A DNA stretch of 16,897 bases from Thermomonas sp. (GTDB lineage: Bacteria; Pseudomonadota; Gammaproteobacteria; Xanthomonadales; Xanthomonadaceae), in contig JANJSW010000198.1 of the NCBI GenBank assembly GCA_024711415.1, positions 1 through 16,897 on the forward strand, written 5' to 3'. Under the pieces are notes generated by a model, which saw only the letters and a list, made by a program, of their open reading frames with translations, was not told the origin of the DNA and did not search any database. This document shows, one piece after another, positions 1 to 9,514 of this stretch; the stretch's first letter is position 1; each line of letters starts with the position of its first letter. Position numbers and translations under genes: made by a program.

Positions 1-1501
1 CCGCTTCGTGACCCAGAAGGCGTTCGCGATGGGCTTCAAGCCGATCGTCGTGGTCAACAAGGTGGACCGCCCCGGCGCGCGCCCGGACTGGGTGATCGAC
101 CAGGTGTTCGACCTGTTCGACAAGCTCGGCGCCACCAACGAGCAGCTGGACTTCCCGATCGTCTATGCCTCCGGCCTGAACGGCTACGCCGGCATGGAAG
201 ACACCGTGCGCGAAGGCGACATGACCCCGCTGTACGAGGCGATCATGAAGTACGTGCCGGCGCCGCAGGTCGAGGCCGAAGGCCCGTTCCAGATGCGCAT
301 CAGCCAGCTGGACTACAACAACTTCGTCGGCGTCATCGGCATCGGCCGCATCCAGCGCGGCACGCTGAAGAAGAACATGCCGGTCACCGTGATCGATCGC
401 GAAGGCAAGAAGCGCCAGGGCAAGGTGCTGCAGGTGCTGGGCTTCATGGGCCTGGAGCGGATCGAGCAGGACAGCGCGGAGGCCGGCGACATCGTCGCGA
501 TCTCCGGCATTTCCGAGCTCAGCATCTCCGACACCGTGTGCTCGATCGACACCCCGGAAGCGCTGCCGGCGCTGACCGTGGACGAGCCGACCATCTCGAT
601 GACCTTCCAGGTCAACAACTCCCCGTTCGCCGGCAGCAAGGACCTGTCCGGCGGCAAGTTCCTGACCAGCCGCCAGCTCAAGGACCGGCTGGAGCGCGAG
701 ACGGTCCACAACGTGGCGCTGAAGGTCGAGCAGCTCGAGGATGCCGACAAGTTCCTGGTCAGCGGCCGTGGCGAGCTGCACCTGTCGGTGCTGATCGAGA
801 ACATGCGCCGCGAGGGCTACGAGCTGGCGGTGTCGCGCCCCGAGGTCATCATCAAGGAAATCGACGGCCAGCTGATGGAGCCGATCGAGCAGCTGGTGGT
901 CGACGTCGAGGAAATCCACCAGGGCGGCGTGATGGAGAAGCTGGGCACCCGCAAGGGCCAGCTGAAGAACATGGAATCCGACGGCAAGGGCCGCGTGCGC
1001 CTGGACTACATGATCCCGGCGCGCGGCCTGATCGGCTTCCAGAACGAGTTCAAGACCCTGACCCAGGGCTCGGGCCTGCTGTTCCACGTGTTCGACCACT
1101 ACGGTCCGAAGGAAACCGGCGCCATCGCCAAGCGCCTCAACGGCGTGATGATCGCCAATGCCGCCGGCCCCACCCCCGCCTATTCGCTGGGCCCGCTGCA
1201 GGAGCGCGGCAAGCTGTTCGCCGCCGAGGGCGACCAGGTCTACGAAGGCCAGCTGGTCGGCATCCACAGCAAGGACAACGACCTCACCGTCAACGTCATC
1301 AAGACCAAGCCGCTGACCAACATGCGCGCCTCCGGCAAGGACGACGCGATCCAGCTGACCCCGGCCACCAAGTTCTCGCTGGAGCAGGCGCTGGACTTCA
1401 TCGACGACGACGAGCTGGTCGAGATCACGCCGAAGGAAATCCGCCTGCGCAAGAAGCTGCTGACGGAGAGCGACCGCAAGCGGGCCAGCCGCGCGGCGTA
1501 A
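1..1501 (+). CDS. typA: Translational GTPase TypA/BipA, 3' part
   Basis: The reading frame is open from the left edge, with the first full codon at position 2 (RFVTQKAF), so the P-loop and switch regions of the G domain are missing from the window. What remains is about 500 codons of a protein normally near 610. The G4 motif NKVD is at 56-67 and the G5-like YASG near 170-180. Next come the beta-barrel domain II (from about 290), the EF-G-like domains III and V (MEPIEQLVVDVEEIHQGG near 875-930) and the TypA-specific C-terminal domain. TypA binds the ribosome like EF-G and, from family knowledge, supports 50S assembly, cold growth and stress responses. The gene ends TAA; thpR starts 15 nt later with no terminator between, so read-through is likely. 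Identity is very secure; only the start is unseen. Confidence 0.97.
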   Translation, partial: RFVTQKAFAMGFKPIVVVNKVDRPGARPDWVIDQVFDLFDKLGATNEQLDFPIVYASGLNGYAGMEDTVREGDMTPLYEAIMKYVPAPQVEAEGPFQMRISQLDYNNFVGVIGIGRIQRGTLKKNMPVTVIDREGKKRQGKVLQVLGFMGLERIEQDSAEAGDIVAISGISELSISDTVCSIDTPEALPALTVDEPTISMTFQVNNSPFAGSKDLSGGKFLTSRQLKDRLERETVHNVALKVEQLEDADKFLVSGRGELHLSVLIENMRREGYELAVSRPEVIIKEIDGQLMEPIEQLVVDVEEIHQGGVMEKLGTRKGQLKNMESDGKGRVRLDYMIPARGLIGFQNEFKTLTQGSGLLFHVFDHYGPKETGAIAKRLNGVMIANAAGPTPAYSLGPLQERGKLFAAEGDQVYEGQLVGIHSKDNDLTVNVIKTKPLTNMRASGKDDAIQLTPATKFSLEQALDFIDDDELVEITPKEIRLRKKLLTESDRKRASRAA

Positions 1502-1516
1502 CCCGCGGCCTGCCGC

Positions 1517-2059
1517 ATGAGCGTCTTCCTGGGCTGGCTGCCGGATGCGGCCACGCAGGCCGCGCTGGCCGACCTCCGCCTGCGGGTGGAGGCGGCTTTG
1601 CCTGCCGACGCGCCGCGCCACGACTGGCGCAGGCCGGCGCAGTGGCACATGACCCTGCGCTACCTCGGCGAGCGCATCGACGAAGCGCAGCGCGCACGCA
1701 TCGAATCGGCAATGGCCGGATTCGCGGCCGCAATCGCGCCTGCCGACGCCTCGATCACCGACGCCCAGTACTGGCCGCATGCGCGCGTGCTGGTGGCGAA
1801 GATCGACGCCTCACCTGCGCTGAAGGCGCTGTTGAAACAACTGGAAGCCGAGGCGCAAGGCAGCGGTTTCATGAAGGAGCGCGCGCAGACCGCGCACGTC
1901 ACCCTCGCCTATCTGCCGCGCGGCGCCACGCCGCCGGTGTTGGCCGGCCTCGACGCCAACATCCCGCTCCAGGTCGGGAGGATCGACCTGCTGCAGACAG
2001 TTCCGGGCGGCTACGATGCCCTTGCTTCATGGCCGTTGACGGGTTCGCGCACGGCATGA
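1517..2059 (+). CDS. thpR: RNA 2',3'-cyclic phosphodiesterase (2H family, ThpR)
   Basis: A 180-residue protein of the 2H phosphoesterase family, formerly called 2'-5' RNA ligase (LigT). The two hallmark HxT motifs are present: HMTL at residues 44-47 followed by RYLG, and HVTL at 127-130 followed by AYL. They place two catalytic histidines on either side of the active cleft. Family members hydrolyse 2',3'-cyclic phosphate ends of RNA to 2'-phosphates in the cytoplasm; the physiological substrate is not clear. Length is normal for the family (about 175-190). The ATG lies 15 nt after typA and lacks a strong Shine-Dalgarno, which suggests translation coupled to typA. The stop overlaps the next start as ATGA. 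Confidence 0.9.
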   Translation: MSVFLGWLPDAATQAALADLRLRVEAALPADAPRHDWRRPAQWHMTLRYLGERIDEAQRARIESAMAGFAAAIAPADASITDAQYWPHARVLVAKIDASPALKALLKQLEAEAQGSGFMKERAQTAHVTLAYLPRGATPPVLAGLDANIPLQVGRIDLLQTVPGGYDALASWPLTGSRTA

Positions 2060-2523
2060 GTACCGGCCCGCACGCCGCCGTCCATGCAGAACGACACCGC
2101 GGCCTGCACGCGGTGGCGCTGTTCGAAGCCACCAAGGGCGTGCTGGCGCTGCTGGCCGCGACCGGGATGGAGTGGCTGGGCCCGGCGCCGCTGCAGCGCG
2201 CACTGGATGCGCTGCTGGCGCTGCTGCACCTGGATCCCGCGCACGGCAGCCCGGCCTGGCTGGCGCATGCGCTCAATCCCGATGCCGTGCACCTCGCCGC
2301 GGCGGTTGCCGTGCTGTACGGCGCGGTGCGCCTTGCCGAGGCATGGGGGCTGTGGCGTGCCAAGGTCTGGGCGTCATGGCTGGGCCTGTCCGCCGTCCTG
2401 TACCTGCCGTTCGACCTGTATGCCTTCGCCCTACATCGCCACTGGCTGGAAGCGGCGGCCGTGGTGATCAACCTGGTGGTGGTCTGGGTCCTGGCCCGCG
2501 ACCTGTTCAAGCGGCGCCACTGA
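2056..2523 (+). CDS. DUF2127-type small membrane protein
   Basis: A 155-residue hydrophobic protein. The start chosen is the ATG inside the ATGA overlap with thpR; an in-frame ATG at 2029 is an alternative that would add nine residues. The N-terminal segment HRGLHAVALFEATKGVLALL fits the DUF2127 family, whose members begin with a similar aromatic/basic first helix. Likely membrane segments are near residues 19-36, 78-94, 106-125 and 130-148, with a short basic tail (RDLFKRRH) expected to be cytoplasmic. No catalytic motif is visible and the family has no established function. The overlap with thpR argues for co-translation. The family call is from recognition of the sequence pattern and is moderately sure; membrane location is surer. 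Confidence 0.7.
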   Translation: MSTGPHAAVHAERHRGLHAVALFEATKGVLALLAATGMEWLGPAPLQRALDALLALLHLDPAHGSPAWLAHALNPDAVHLAAAVAVLYGAVRLAEAWGLWRAKVWASWLGLSAVLYLPFDLYAFALHRHWLEAAAVVINLVVVWVLARDLFKRRH

Positions 2524-2584
2524 GGCGGATTGCCCGCAGCGCCGGGGCAGGCGATGCTTGCGCCTCCTCCCGGGAGTCCCGCCG

Positions 2585-4192
2585 ATGCGCCACCTGCCAC
2601 TTGCCCTCGCCCTCGCCACCCTGCTCGGCGCCTGCCAGCCTGCCCCGCAACCCCCCACGAAGGACGCGGCCAAGCCCGCCGCGGGCGCGCCGGCGTTCGC
2701 GTTCGAGGAGGCCGGCATCACCGAGTTGCAGCGGCGAATGGCCGATGGCGCGGTGACCAGCCACGCGCTGACCCAGGCCTATCTCGACCGCATCGCCGCC
2801 ATCGACAAGGCCGGCCCCACGCTCAATTCGGTGATCGAACTCAACCCGGATGCACTCAAGGAAGCCGAAGCGCTGGATGCCGAGCGCAAGGCCGGCAAAC
2901 TGCGCGGGCCACTGCACGGCATCCCGGTGCTGCTGAAGGACAATATCGACGCCACCCCGATGGTGAATTCCGCGGGCTCGCTGGCGCTGGCGGAACACCG
3001 GCCGAAGGCCGACGCCTTCCTGGTCGCGAAGCTGCGCCAAGCCGGCGCGGTGATCCTGGGCAAGACCAACCTGTCGGAATGGGCCAACTTCCGCTCGACC
3101 CGCTCCACCTCCGGCTGGAGCGGCCGCGGCGGCCAGACCCGCAATCCCTATGTGCTCGACCGCAACCCCTGCGGCTCCAGTGCCGGCAGCGGCACCGCGA
3201 TCGCCGCCAACCTCGCCGCCGCCGCCATCGGCACCGAAACCGACGGCAGCATCATCTGCCCCTCGGCGGTGGCCGGGCTGGTCGGCCTCAAGCCCACGGT
3301 CGGCCTGGTCAGCCGCAGCGGCATCATCCCGATCTCCGCCTCGCAGGACACCGCCGGGCCTATGACCCGCAGCGTCGCCGACGCCGCCGCACTGCTCACC
3401 GCGATCGCCGCGGCCGACCCCGACGACGCGGCCAGCGGCGAGCGCCCGCAGTCGATGCCGCTCGACTACACCGCCCACCTCAAGGCCGACGCGCTGAAAG
3501 GCGCGCGGATCGGCGTAGTGCGCAAGCTGACGGGCTACCACCCGGATACCGACGCGGCAATGGAACGCGCTATCGCTGCGATGCAGGCCGCCGGCGCCAC
3601 CGTGGTGGATGCCGAGATTCCCACGCTTGGCAAATGGGATGCGGCCGAATACGAAGTGCTGCTGTACGAGTTCAAGGACGGCCTCAACGCCTACCTGGCC
3701 GGCAGCGGCGCGCCGCACAGCTCGCTGGACGCGCTGATCGCCTTCAACGCGCAGAACGCCACGCGGGAAATGCCGTTCTTCGCGCAGGAGATTTTCCAGC
3801 AGGCCAACGCCAAGGGGCCGCTGACCGAGCCGGCCTATCTCGAAGCCCGAGACAAGGCGCGCCGCCTGGCCGGCCCGGAAGGCATCGATGCGGCGCTGAA
3901 GAAGCATGGCCTCGACGCGCTGGTGGCGCCGGCGATGTCGCCGGCATGGCCGATCGACCCGGTCAACGGTGATCATTTCCTCGGCGCCGGCTACGGTGCC
4001 TCCGCGGTGGCCCGCTATCCCAGCCTGACCGTGCCGATGGGCGAAGTGCACGGCCTGCCGGTCGGCGTGGTGTTCATGGGCACGGCCTGGAGCGAGCCGC
4101 GGCTGATCGAGCTGGGGTACGCGTTCGAGCAGGCCAGCAAGGCGCGCAAGCCCCCGCGCTTCCTGCCGACCATCACCACCGCCTCGCCGTAG
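2585..4192 (+). CDS. Amidase-signature family hydrolase, predicted lipoprotein
   Basis: A 535-residue amidase-signature enzyme from the ATG at 2585, preceded by GGGAG eight nt upstream; an in-frame TTG at 2558 has no such support. The N-terminus is a lipoprotein signal, MRHLPLALALATLLGAC, with lipobox LLGAC and Cys17 as the expected lipidation site, followed by a Pro/Ala/Lys-rich linker to about residue 40. The Ser-cisSer-Lys triad is visible: Lys118 (LLKDNID), the Ser198 region (CGSSAGSG) and nucleophile Ser222 (TDGSI). The family hydrolyses amides and is related to GatA, but there is no GatB/GatC partner and the export signal rules out tRNA amidation. Substrate unknown: peptide amides or other small amides in the periplasm are plausible. 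It lies 61 nt after the DUF2127 gene and converges with the DAHP synthase. Confidence 0.92.
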   Translation: MRHLPLALALATLLGACQPAPQPPTKDAAKPAAGAPAFAFEEAGITELQRRMADGAVTSHALTQAYLDRIAAIDKAGPTLNSVIELNPDALKEAEALDAERKAGKLRGPLHGIPVLLKDNIDATPMVNSAGSLALAEHRPKADAFLVAKLRQAGAVILGKTNLSEWANFRSTRSTSGWSGRGGQTRNPYVLDRNPCGSSAGSGTAIAANLAAAAIGTETDGSIICPSAVAGLVGLKPTVGLVSRSGIIPISASQDTAGPMTRSVADAAALLTAIAAADPDDAASGERPQSMPLDYTAHLKADALKGARIGVVRKLTGYHPDTDAAMERAIAAMQAAGATVVDAEIPTLGKWDAAEYEVLLYEFKDGLNAYLAGSGAPHSSLDALIAFNAQNATREMPFFAQEIFQQANAKGPLTEPAYLEARDKARRLAGPEGIDAALKKHGLDALVAPAMSPAWPIDPVNGDHFLGAGYGASAVARYPSLTVPMGEVHGLPVGVVFMGTAWSEPRLIELGYAFEQASKARKPPRFLPTITTASP

Positions 4193-4210
4193 CCCTCGCC
4201 CTGCCGAAGG

Positions 4211-4235
4211 GTCGCTCCGCCCCTTGCGGAGCGGC
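4211..4235. terminator. Hairpin between the convergent amidase and DAHP synthase genes
   Basis: CGCTCCGC at 4213-4220 pairs with GCGGAGCG at 4226-4233 around a CCCTT loop, extendable by one G-T and one G-C pair at the base. It sits in the middle of the 58-nt gap between two converging genes, where a shared terminator is expected. Neither side has a U-tract, so it is at best a weak intrinsic terminator, or a 3'-end stabiliser after factor-dependent termination. Confidence 0.5.
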
Positions 4236-4250
4236 CCGGTGGCGCGCCTC

Positions 4251-5639
<1,389 letters not shown>

Positions 5640-5700
5640 CGAGGCGGAACCGGGATCTGCTGCATTGCATCATCACGCGCCGGAACCGCGACCGCAACCG

Positions 5701-6219
5701 TTACCTGCGGAACCGATGGGAATGACGGCGCAGGAATCCGGCATACAGCGCCCCGAAGCCCAGCACGACGAACCACAGCAGCGCCCACATCGGCATCGAC
5801 AGGCCGAGGAACTGCCAGTCGATGCTGCTGCAGTCACCGGTTGCCTGCAGCACCTTGCGAGCCGCACCCAGCCACGAGTGCTGCTCGACGATGAAGTTGA
5901 GGCCAGGCCCGCAGCTGGGCAGCTCGGGCGGGTTCAGCTGTACCCAGCTGTGGCGACCCGCGTAGCCCATGCCGGCTGCAGCCGCGACGAACGCCAGCAC
6001 GCCCCACACCTTGCGGGCGCCGGGCGCACGCGGCGCGTGCAGCGCCCCCAGCAGGAACACCAGCCCCAGCGCAGCGAAACAGATGCGCTGGAAGATGCAG
6101 AACGGACAAGGCTGGATGCCCAGCTGGAACTGCACGTAGAACGCATAACCCAGCAGCGCCGCGCAGATGATGAAGCCGAACAGGAACTGTTGGCGGAACG
6201 ACCAGCGGAACGGATTCAT
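5701..6219 (-). CDS. dsbB: Disulfide bond formation protein B (DsbB)
   Basis: A 172-residue inner-membrane protein with four predicted transmembrane helices. The two redox pairs sit where E. coli DsbB has them: CPFC at residues 38-41 in the first periplasmic loop, and Cys103 (LPSCGPG) with Cys130 (GDCSS) in the second. Arg45 after the CxxC matches the arginine linked to ubiquinone use. It reoxidises periplasmic DsbA and passes electrons to quinone. Two extra cysteines (19 and 47) fall in helices. The ATG at 6219 has GAAGG seven nt upstream. The gene lies just beyond the ribosomal-cluster terminator, so it probably has its own promoter (CATAAT at 6246-6251). No dsbA is in the window, which is normal. 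Confidence 0.96.
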   Translation of the reverse strand: MNPFRWSFRQQFLFGFIICAALLGYAFYVQFQLGIQPCPFCIFQRICFAALGLVFLLGALHAPRAPGARKVWGVLAFVAAAAGMGYAGRHSWVQLNPPELPSCGPGLNFIVEQHSWLGAARKVLQATGDCSSIDWQFLGLSMPMWALLWFVVLGFGALYAGFLRRHSHRFRR

Positions 6220-6245
6220 GCGTGCGCCTTCGAGGAATCCGTTCG

Positions 6246-6251
6246 ATTATG
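6246..6251 (-). promoter_or_regulatory. Candidate -10 box for dsbB
   Basis: CATAAT on the minus strand matches five of six bases of the sigma-70 -10 consensus and lies 26 nt upstream of the dsbB ATG, just after the ribosomal terminator. It is the only AT-rich hexamer of this kind in the gap. The -35 at the proper spacing (TTTCGT) is poor, so the call is weak. Confidence 0.35.
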
Positions 6252-6265
6252 GCGCAGCCGGCCCG

Positions 6266-6293
6266 AAAACGAAAAACCCCGGCATTGCCGGGG
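6266..6293 (-). terminator. Intrinsic terminator of the ribosomal-protein cluster
   Basis: On the minus strand CCCCGGC pairs with GCCGGGG around an AAT loop, followed at once by TTTTTCGTTTT. This is a classic rho-independent terminator, 33 nt after the rplQ stop, and it separates the ribosomal cluster from dsbB. Read on the plus strand the same stem is followed by CTTTT, so it could also stop antisense transcription coming from the left. Confidence 0.9.
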
Positions 6294-6326
6294 CTTTTCA
6301 TCGCAGCGCTGTAGCGGGATTACCCG

Positions 6327-6698
6327 TTACTCGGCGGCCTGCGGGCGGTCCACCAGCTCGACGTACGCCATCGGCGCGTTGTCGCCGGCGCGGAAGCCGC
6401 ACTTCAGGATGCGCAGGTAACCACCCGGGCGCTGCGCGTAGCGCGGGCCCAGTACGGTGAACAGGGTGCCCACCGCTTCCTTGTCGCGCAGGCGCGAGAA
6501 CGCCAGACGGCGATTGGCCACGCCATCGGTCTTGGCCAGGGTGATCAGCGGCTCGGCGACGCGACGCAGTTCCTTGGCCTTCGGCAGGGTGGTGCGGATG
6601 ATTTCGTTCTTGATCAGCGAGGCCGCCATGTTGGAGAACATCGCGCCACGGTGGGCGCTGGTGCGGTTGAACTTGCGGCCGGATTTCTGGTGACGCAT
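6327..6698 (-). CDS. rplQ: 50S ribosomal protein L17
   Basis: A 123-residue L17, last gene of the alpha operon. It opens with the family signature [17 protein letters not shown] and continues [19 protein letters not shown]. The C-terminus carries the conserved segment [10 protein letters not shown] followed by [10 protein letters not shown]17 lies near the exit side of the 50S tunnel. The length is close to the E. coli protein (127). The ATG has AGGAA eight nt upstream (CTAGGAATCCAACGTC). It is separated from rpoA by 290 nt holding a long hairpin, an unusually wide gap for this pair, and is followed by the cluster terminator. Confidence 0.98.
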   Translation of the reverse strand: MRHQKSGRKFNRTSAHRGAMFSNMAASLIKNEIIRTTLPKAKELRRVAEPLITLAKTDGVANRRLAFSRLRDKEAVGTLFTVLGPRYAQRPGGYLRILKCGFRAGDNAPMAYVELVDRPQAAE

Positions 6699-6943
6699 GA
6701 CGTTGGATTCCTAGAAGGTGGAAGGTTGGATCTGTTGGACTTCGCTGTCGCCATCCAGGCGTTGACGCTGCGGACTGCGGTTGGCCCTGTCCGATCCGTT
6801 CCGTGGACCGGAGCGCCGCGGGGTGTGCCCCGTCGGCTGTGTTGCGGAAATCGCGAGTTTCGATGAGAGCCAGTGCGAGAAGCCGGAGCCGCGGCTCGCG
6901 CCGCGCTTGCACCCCGGCCCTCGCGCATGGCGCTCGGGCGTTC
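6699..6943. other. Wide rpoA-rplQ spacer (5' part), no gene seen
   Basis: This stretch between the post-rpoA hairpin and rplQ has no credible gene. It contains only short inverted repeats (for example CGGGG-TGTG-CCCCG at 6819-6832) and the rplQ Shine-Dalgarno. I found no convincing promoter for rplQ in it. Confidence 0.6.
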
Positions 6944-6988
6944 GTCGCCGCGCGAACTGCCGTTAAGGCAGTTCGCAGCAGCGGCGAC
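6944..6988 (-). other. 18-bp bulged hairpin directly after the rpoA stop
   Basis: On the transcript the stem begins with the first base after the rpoA TGA. GTCGCCGC (6988-6981) pairs with GCGGCGAC (6951-6944), and GCGAACTGCC (6976-6967) pairs with GGCAGTTCGC (6961-6952) around a TTAAC loop, with one 4-nt bulge (TGCT). All 18 pairs are Watson-Crick. There is no U-tract, so simple intrinsic termination is unlikely; RNA processing, 3'-end protection of rpoA mRNA or partial rho-linked attenuation before rplQ are possible. Confidence 0.75.
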
Positions 6989-7987
6989 TCACCCCATCAT
7001 GCCGTGGGCGGAAACGCCGGCCGGCGGCCAGTTTTCCAGCTTCATGCCCAGCGACAGACCCTTCTGGGCCAGCACTTCCTTGATCTCGGTGAGCGACTTC
7101 TTGCCGAGGTTCGGGGTCTTGAGCAGCTCCACTTCGGTTTTCTGGATCAGGTCGCCGATGTAGTAGATGCTCTCGGCCTTCAGGCAGTTGGCCGAACGCA
7201 CGGTCAGCTCGAGGTCGTCGATCGGACGCAGCAGCAGCGGATCGACGCCGGTGCTGGCCTGCGGCTTGGCGCCGCGGTCGCGGTGGGTGAAGTCACCGAA
7301 CACCGACAGCTGGTCGGTGAGGATGTCGGCGGCGGTGCGCACGGCCTCCTCGGCATCGATGGTGCCGTTGGTCTCGATGTCCAGCACCAGCTTGTCCAGG
7401 TCGGTGCGCTGCTCGACGCGCGCGGCTTCCACCGCGTAGGCGACGCGGCGGACCGGCGAGAACGACGCGTCCAGCATCAGGCGGCCGATCGTGCGGGTTT
7501 CCTCGTCCGGACGACGCCGTGCGGCAGCCGGCTGGTAGCCGAAACCGCGGCTGATGGTGAGGCGCATGTTCAGCGCCACGTCCTTGGTCAGGTTGGCGAC
7601 CACGTGGTCGGGGTTCAGTACCTCGACGTTATGGCTGGTCTTGATGTCGCCGGCGGTGACGACGCCCGGACCCTGCTTCTTCAGCTCCAGGGTGTCGGTG
7701 TCGCCGCTGTGCATGCGGATGGCGACGTCCTTGAGGTTCAACAGGACCTCGAGCACGTCCTCCTGCAGGCCTTCGACCGTGGTGTACTCATGCAGCACGC
7801 CATCGATCTCGACTTCGGTGATCGCGAAGCCGGGGATCGAGGACAGCAGCACGCGACGCAGCGCATTGCCGAGGGTGTGGCCGTAGCCGCGTTCCAGCGG
7901 CTCGATCACGACCTTGGCGCGGTTGTCGGTGATGCGCTCGATCTGCGGTCCGCGCGGACGCAGGACTTGGGTGGCGGTAACCGTCAT
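6989..7987 (-). CDS. rpoA: DNA-directed RNA polymerase subunit alpha
   Basis: A 332-residue alpha subunit. The start used is the ATG at 7987 ([11 protein letters not shown]), with GGAGA eight nt upstream; an in-frame ATG 17 codons earlier would swallow the upstream hairpin. The N-terminal domain, which dimerises and nucleates core assembly, shows [17 protein letters not shown], including the invariant Arg45. After a linker the C-terminal domain shows [12 protein letters not shown], where Arg264 corresponds to the E. coli Arg265 that contacts UP elements and activators such as CRP. It follows rpsD by 55 nt, a spacer with a perfect 10-bp hairpin next to the ribosome-binding site. The gene ends TGA, directly followed by a long hairpin. 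Confidence 0.98.
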   Translation of the reverse strand: MTVTATQVLRPRGPQIERITDNRAKVVIEPLERGYGHTLGNALRRVLLSSIPGFAITEVEIDGVLHEYTTVEGLQEDVLEVLLNLKDVAIRMHSGDTDTLELKKQGPGVVTAGDIKTSHNVEVLNPDHVVANLTKDVALNMRLTISRGFGYQPAAARRRPDEETRTIGRLMLDASFSPVRRVAYAVEAARVEQRTDLDKLVLDIETNGTIDAEEAVRTAADILTDQLSVFGDFTHRDRGAKPQASTGVDPLLLRPIDDLELTVRSANCLKAESIYYIGDLIQKTEVELLKTPNLGKKSLTEIKEVLAQKGLSLGMKLENWPPAGVSAHGMMG

Positions 7988-8004
7988 TCGTGGTGTCTCC
8001 TGCT

Positions 8005-8030
8005 GGCCTGCGCCGGGGGCGGCGCAGGCC
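8005..8030 (-). other. Perfect 10-bp hairpin next to the rpoA ribosome-binding site
   Basis: GGCCTGCGCC pairs with GGCGCAGGCC around a 6-nt loop. On the transcript the stem ends four nt before the GGAGA Shine-Dalgarno (7996-8000) of rpoA, and it fills about half of the rpsD-rpoA spacer. There is no U-tract. It may set rpoA translation relative to rpsD or be a processing site; this is inference from position. Confidence 0.65.
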
Positions 8031-8042
8031 GGTGGCAATGGC

Positions 8043-8672
8043 TTACTTCGAGTACAGCTCGACGATCAGCGCTTCGTTGATGTCGCTGGGCAGGTCGCCG
8101 CGGTCCGGCACGGCCTTGAACACGCCGGCGAACTTGTTCGAATCCACCTCGACCCACGAGGGCGACAGGTTCATCTGCTCGGCAAGGGTCAGGGACTCCT
8201 TGACGCGCATCTGCTTCTGGGCCTTTTCGGACAGGGCGATCGCGTCGCCGGCCTTGACGGCATACGACGGCAGGTTCACGGGCTTGCCGTTGACGGTGAC
8301 GCCGCGGTGGCTCACCAGCTGGCGCGCGGCCGGGCGGGTGACCGCGAAACCCATGCGGTAGACGACGTTGTCCAGGCGGGTTTCCAGCAGCTGCAGCAGG
8401 TTCTCGCCGGTGTTGCCCTTCTTGGTGGCGGCCTTCTTGTAGTAGTTGCGGAACTGGCGCTCCAGCAGGCCATAGATGCGCTTGACCTTCTGCTTCTCGC
8501 GCAGCTGGGTGGCGTAGTCGGACAGCTTGCCCTTGCGGGCGGTGGCGCCGTGCTGGCCGGGCTTCTGCTCCAGCTTGCACTTGGAATCGAGCGCGCGGGC
8601 CGGCGACTTCAGCGACAGGTCAGCGCCTTCGCGACGGGCGAGCTTACAGGTGGGACCGATATAACGAGCCAT
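8043..8672 (-). CDS. rpsD: 30S ribosomal protein S4
   Basis: A 209-residue S4, a primary 16S rRNA binder that starts assembly of the 30S body. It begins [16 protein letters not shown] and has only two cysteines in the N-terminal region (9 and 32), so it is the zinc-free type. The S4 RNA-binding domain follows, with [20 protein letters not shown] and the segment [18 protein letters not shown]. The C-terminus LIVELYSK is typical. In E. coli S4 also represses its own operon by binding the rpsM leader; whether that operates here cannot be read from the protein. It lies 19 nt after rpsK with a GGAGC ribosome-binding site. Confidence 0.98.
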   Translation of the reverse strand: MARYIGPTCKLARREGADLSLKSPARALDSKCKLEQKPGQHGATARKGKLSDYATQLREKQKVKRIYGLLERQFRNYYKKAATKKGNTGENLLQLLETRLDNVVYRMGFAVTRPAARQLVSHRGVTVNGKPVNLPSYAVKAGDAIALSEKAQKQMRVKESLTLAEQMNLSPSWVEVDSNKFAGVFKAVPDRGDLPSDINEALIVELYSK

Positions 8673-8691
8673 GTTCTAGTGCTCCCGCGCG

Positions 8692-9084
8692 TCAGACGCG
8701 ACGCTTCTTCGGCGGACGGCACCCGTTGTGCGGGATAGGCGTCACGTCGATGATGTTGAGGATCTTGTAGCCGACGTTGTTCAGCGAACGAACGGCGGAT
8801 TCGCGGCCCGGACCCGGGCCCTTGATGCGCACTTCCAGCGCCTTCACGCCGTAGTCCAGCGCGGCCTTGCCGGCCTTCTCGGCGGCGACCTGCGCGGCGA
8901 ACGGGGTCGACTTGCGGGAACCGCGGAAACCCGCGCCGCCCGAAGTCGCCCAGCTCAGGGCGTTGCCCTGGCGGTCGGTGATGGTGATGATCGTGTTGTT
9001 GAAAGAAGCGTGGACATGCGCGATGCCGTCGGTGACGACGCGCTTGATCTTCTTCTTGGTCTTGGTTGCTGCCGGCTTGGCCAT
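8692..9084 (-). CDS. rpsK: 30S ribosomal protein S11
   Basis: A 130-residue S11 located on the 30S platform, close to the E-site mRNA path. Family marks include [39 protein letters not shown] and the C-terminal [19 protein letters not shown]. The basic N-terminus ([14 protein letters not shown]) and the length are normal. It lies 12 nt after rpsM; the AAGGAA ribosome-binding site overlaps the rpsM stop region, pointing to tight co-translation. Confidence 0.98.
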   Translation of the reverse strand: MAKPAATKTKKKIKRVVTDGIAHVHASFNNTIITITDRQGNALSWATSGGAGFRGSRKSTPFAAQVAAEKAGKAALDYGVKALEVRIKGPGPGRESAVRSLNNVGYKILNIIDVTPIPHNGCRPPKKRRV

Positions 9085-9096
9085 GATGTCTGTTCC

Positions 9097-9453
9097 TTAC
9101 TTCTTGATGGCCTTGCGCGGGCCCTTGCGGGTGCGCGCATTGGTGCGGGTGCGCTGGCCACGCAGCGGCAGGCCGCGGCGATGACGCAGGCCGCGGTAGC
9201 AGCCCAGGGCCACCAGACGCTTGAGGGCCAGGCCGATTTCGCGACGCAGGTCGCCCGCGACGATGAACGTGCCGACTTCGGCGCGCAGGCGCTCGACTTC
9301 CGGCTCGGACAGGTCGCGGATCTTGGTCGACGAGCTGACGCCAGCCGATTCACAGACCTGCTTGGAACGGGTACGGCCAATGCCGTAGATGCTTTGCAGC
9401 CCGACCCAGACGTGCTTCTGGGCAGGCAGGTTGACGCCCGCAATACGCGCCAT
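9097..9453 (-). CDS. rpsM: 30S ribosomal protein S13
   Basis: A 118-residue S13 from the 30S head that contacts the P-site tRNA and bridges to the 50S. It begins [10 protein letters not shown], contains the helix-two-turn-helix motif ([15 protein letters not shown]), the conserved [17 protein letters not shown], and ends in the basic tail [12 protein letters not shown]. The start is the ATG at 9453 with GGAGA seven nt upstream; the frame stays open upstream to about 9708 but that part has no S13 likeness. It is the first gene of the alpha-operon part of the cluster and is preceded by a 333-nt gap where E. coli has rpmJ. A candidate promoter lies about 60 nt upstream. Confidence 0.98.
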   Translation of the reverse strand: MARIAGVNLPAQKHVWVGLQSIYGIGRTRSKQVCESAGVSSSTKIRDLSEPEVERLRAEVGTFIVAGDLRREIGLALKRLVALGCYRGLRHRRGLPLRGQRTRTNARTRKGPRKAIKK

Positions 9454-9514
9454 AAGGCGATCTCCGATAAACGAAATGACGCCGAACCGAGAGATTCGAC
9501 GTGGGAAACGTGAA

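Noticed and set aside
538..2523. One long plus-strand frame that ends in the DUF2127 gene
   Set aside because: Its first 500 codons are an out-of-frame reading of typA and thpR; only the part from 2056 looks like a real protein.
2558..2584. TTG start giving a nine-residue longer amidase
   Set aside because: The ATG at 2585 has GGGAG at proper spacing and gives a textbook lipoprotein signal; the extension would spoil it.
6311..6330. GTAG-type palindrome (GTAGCGGG/CCCGTTAC) like Stenotrophomonas/Xanthomonas REP elements
   Set aside because: It overlaps the rplQ stop, the stem is short with a G-T pair, no second copy was found in the window, and the flanking terminator explains the structure better.
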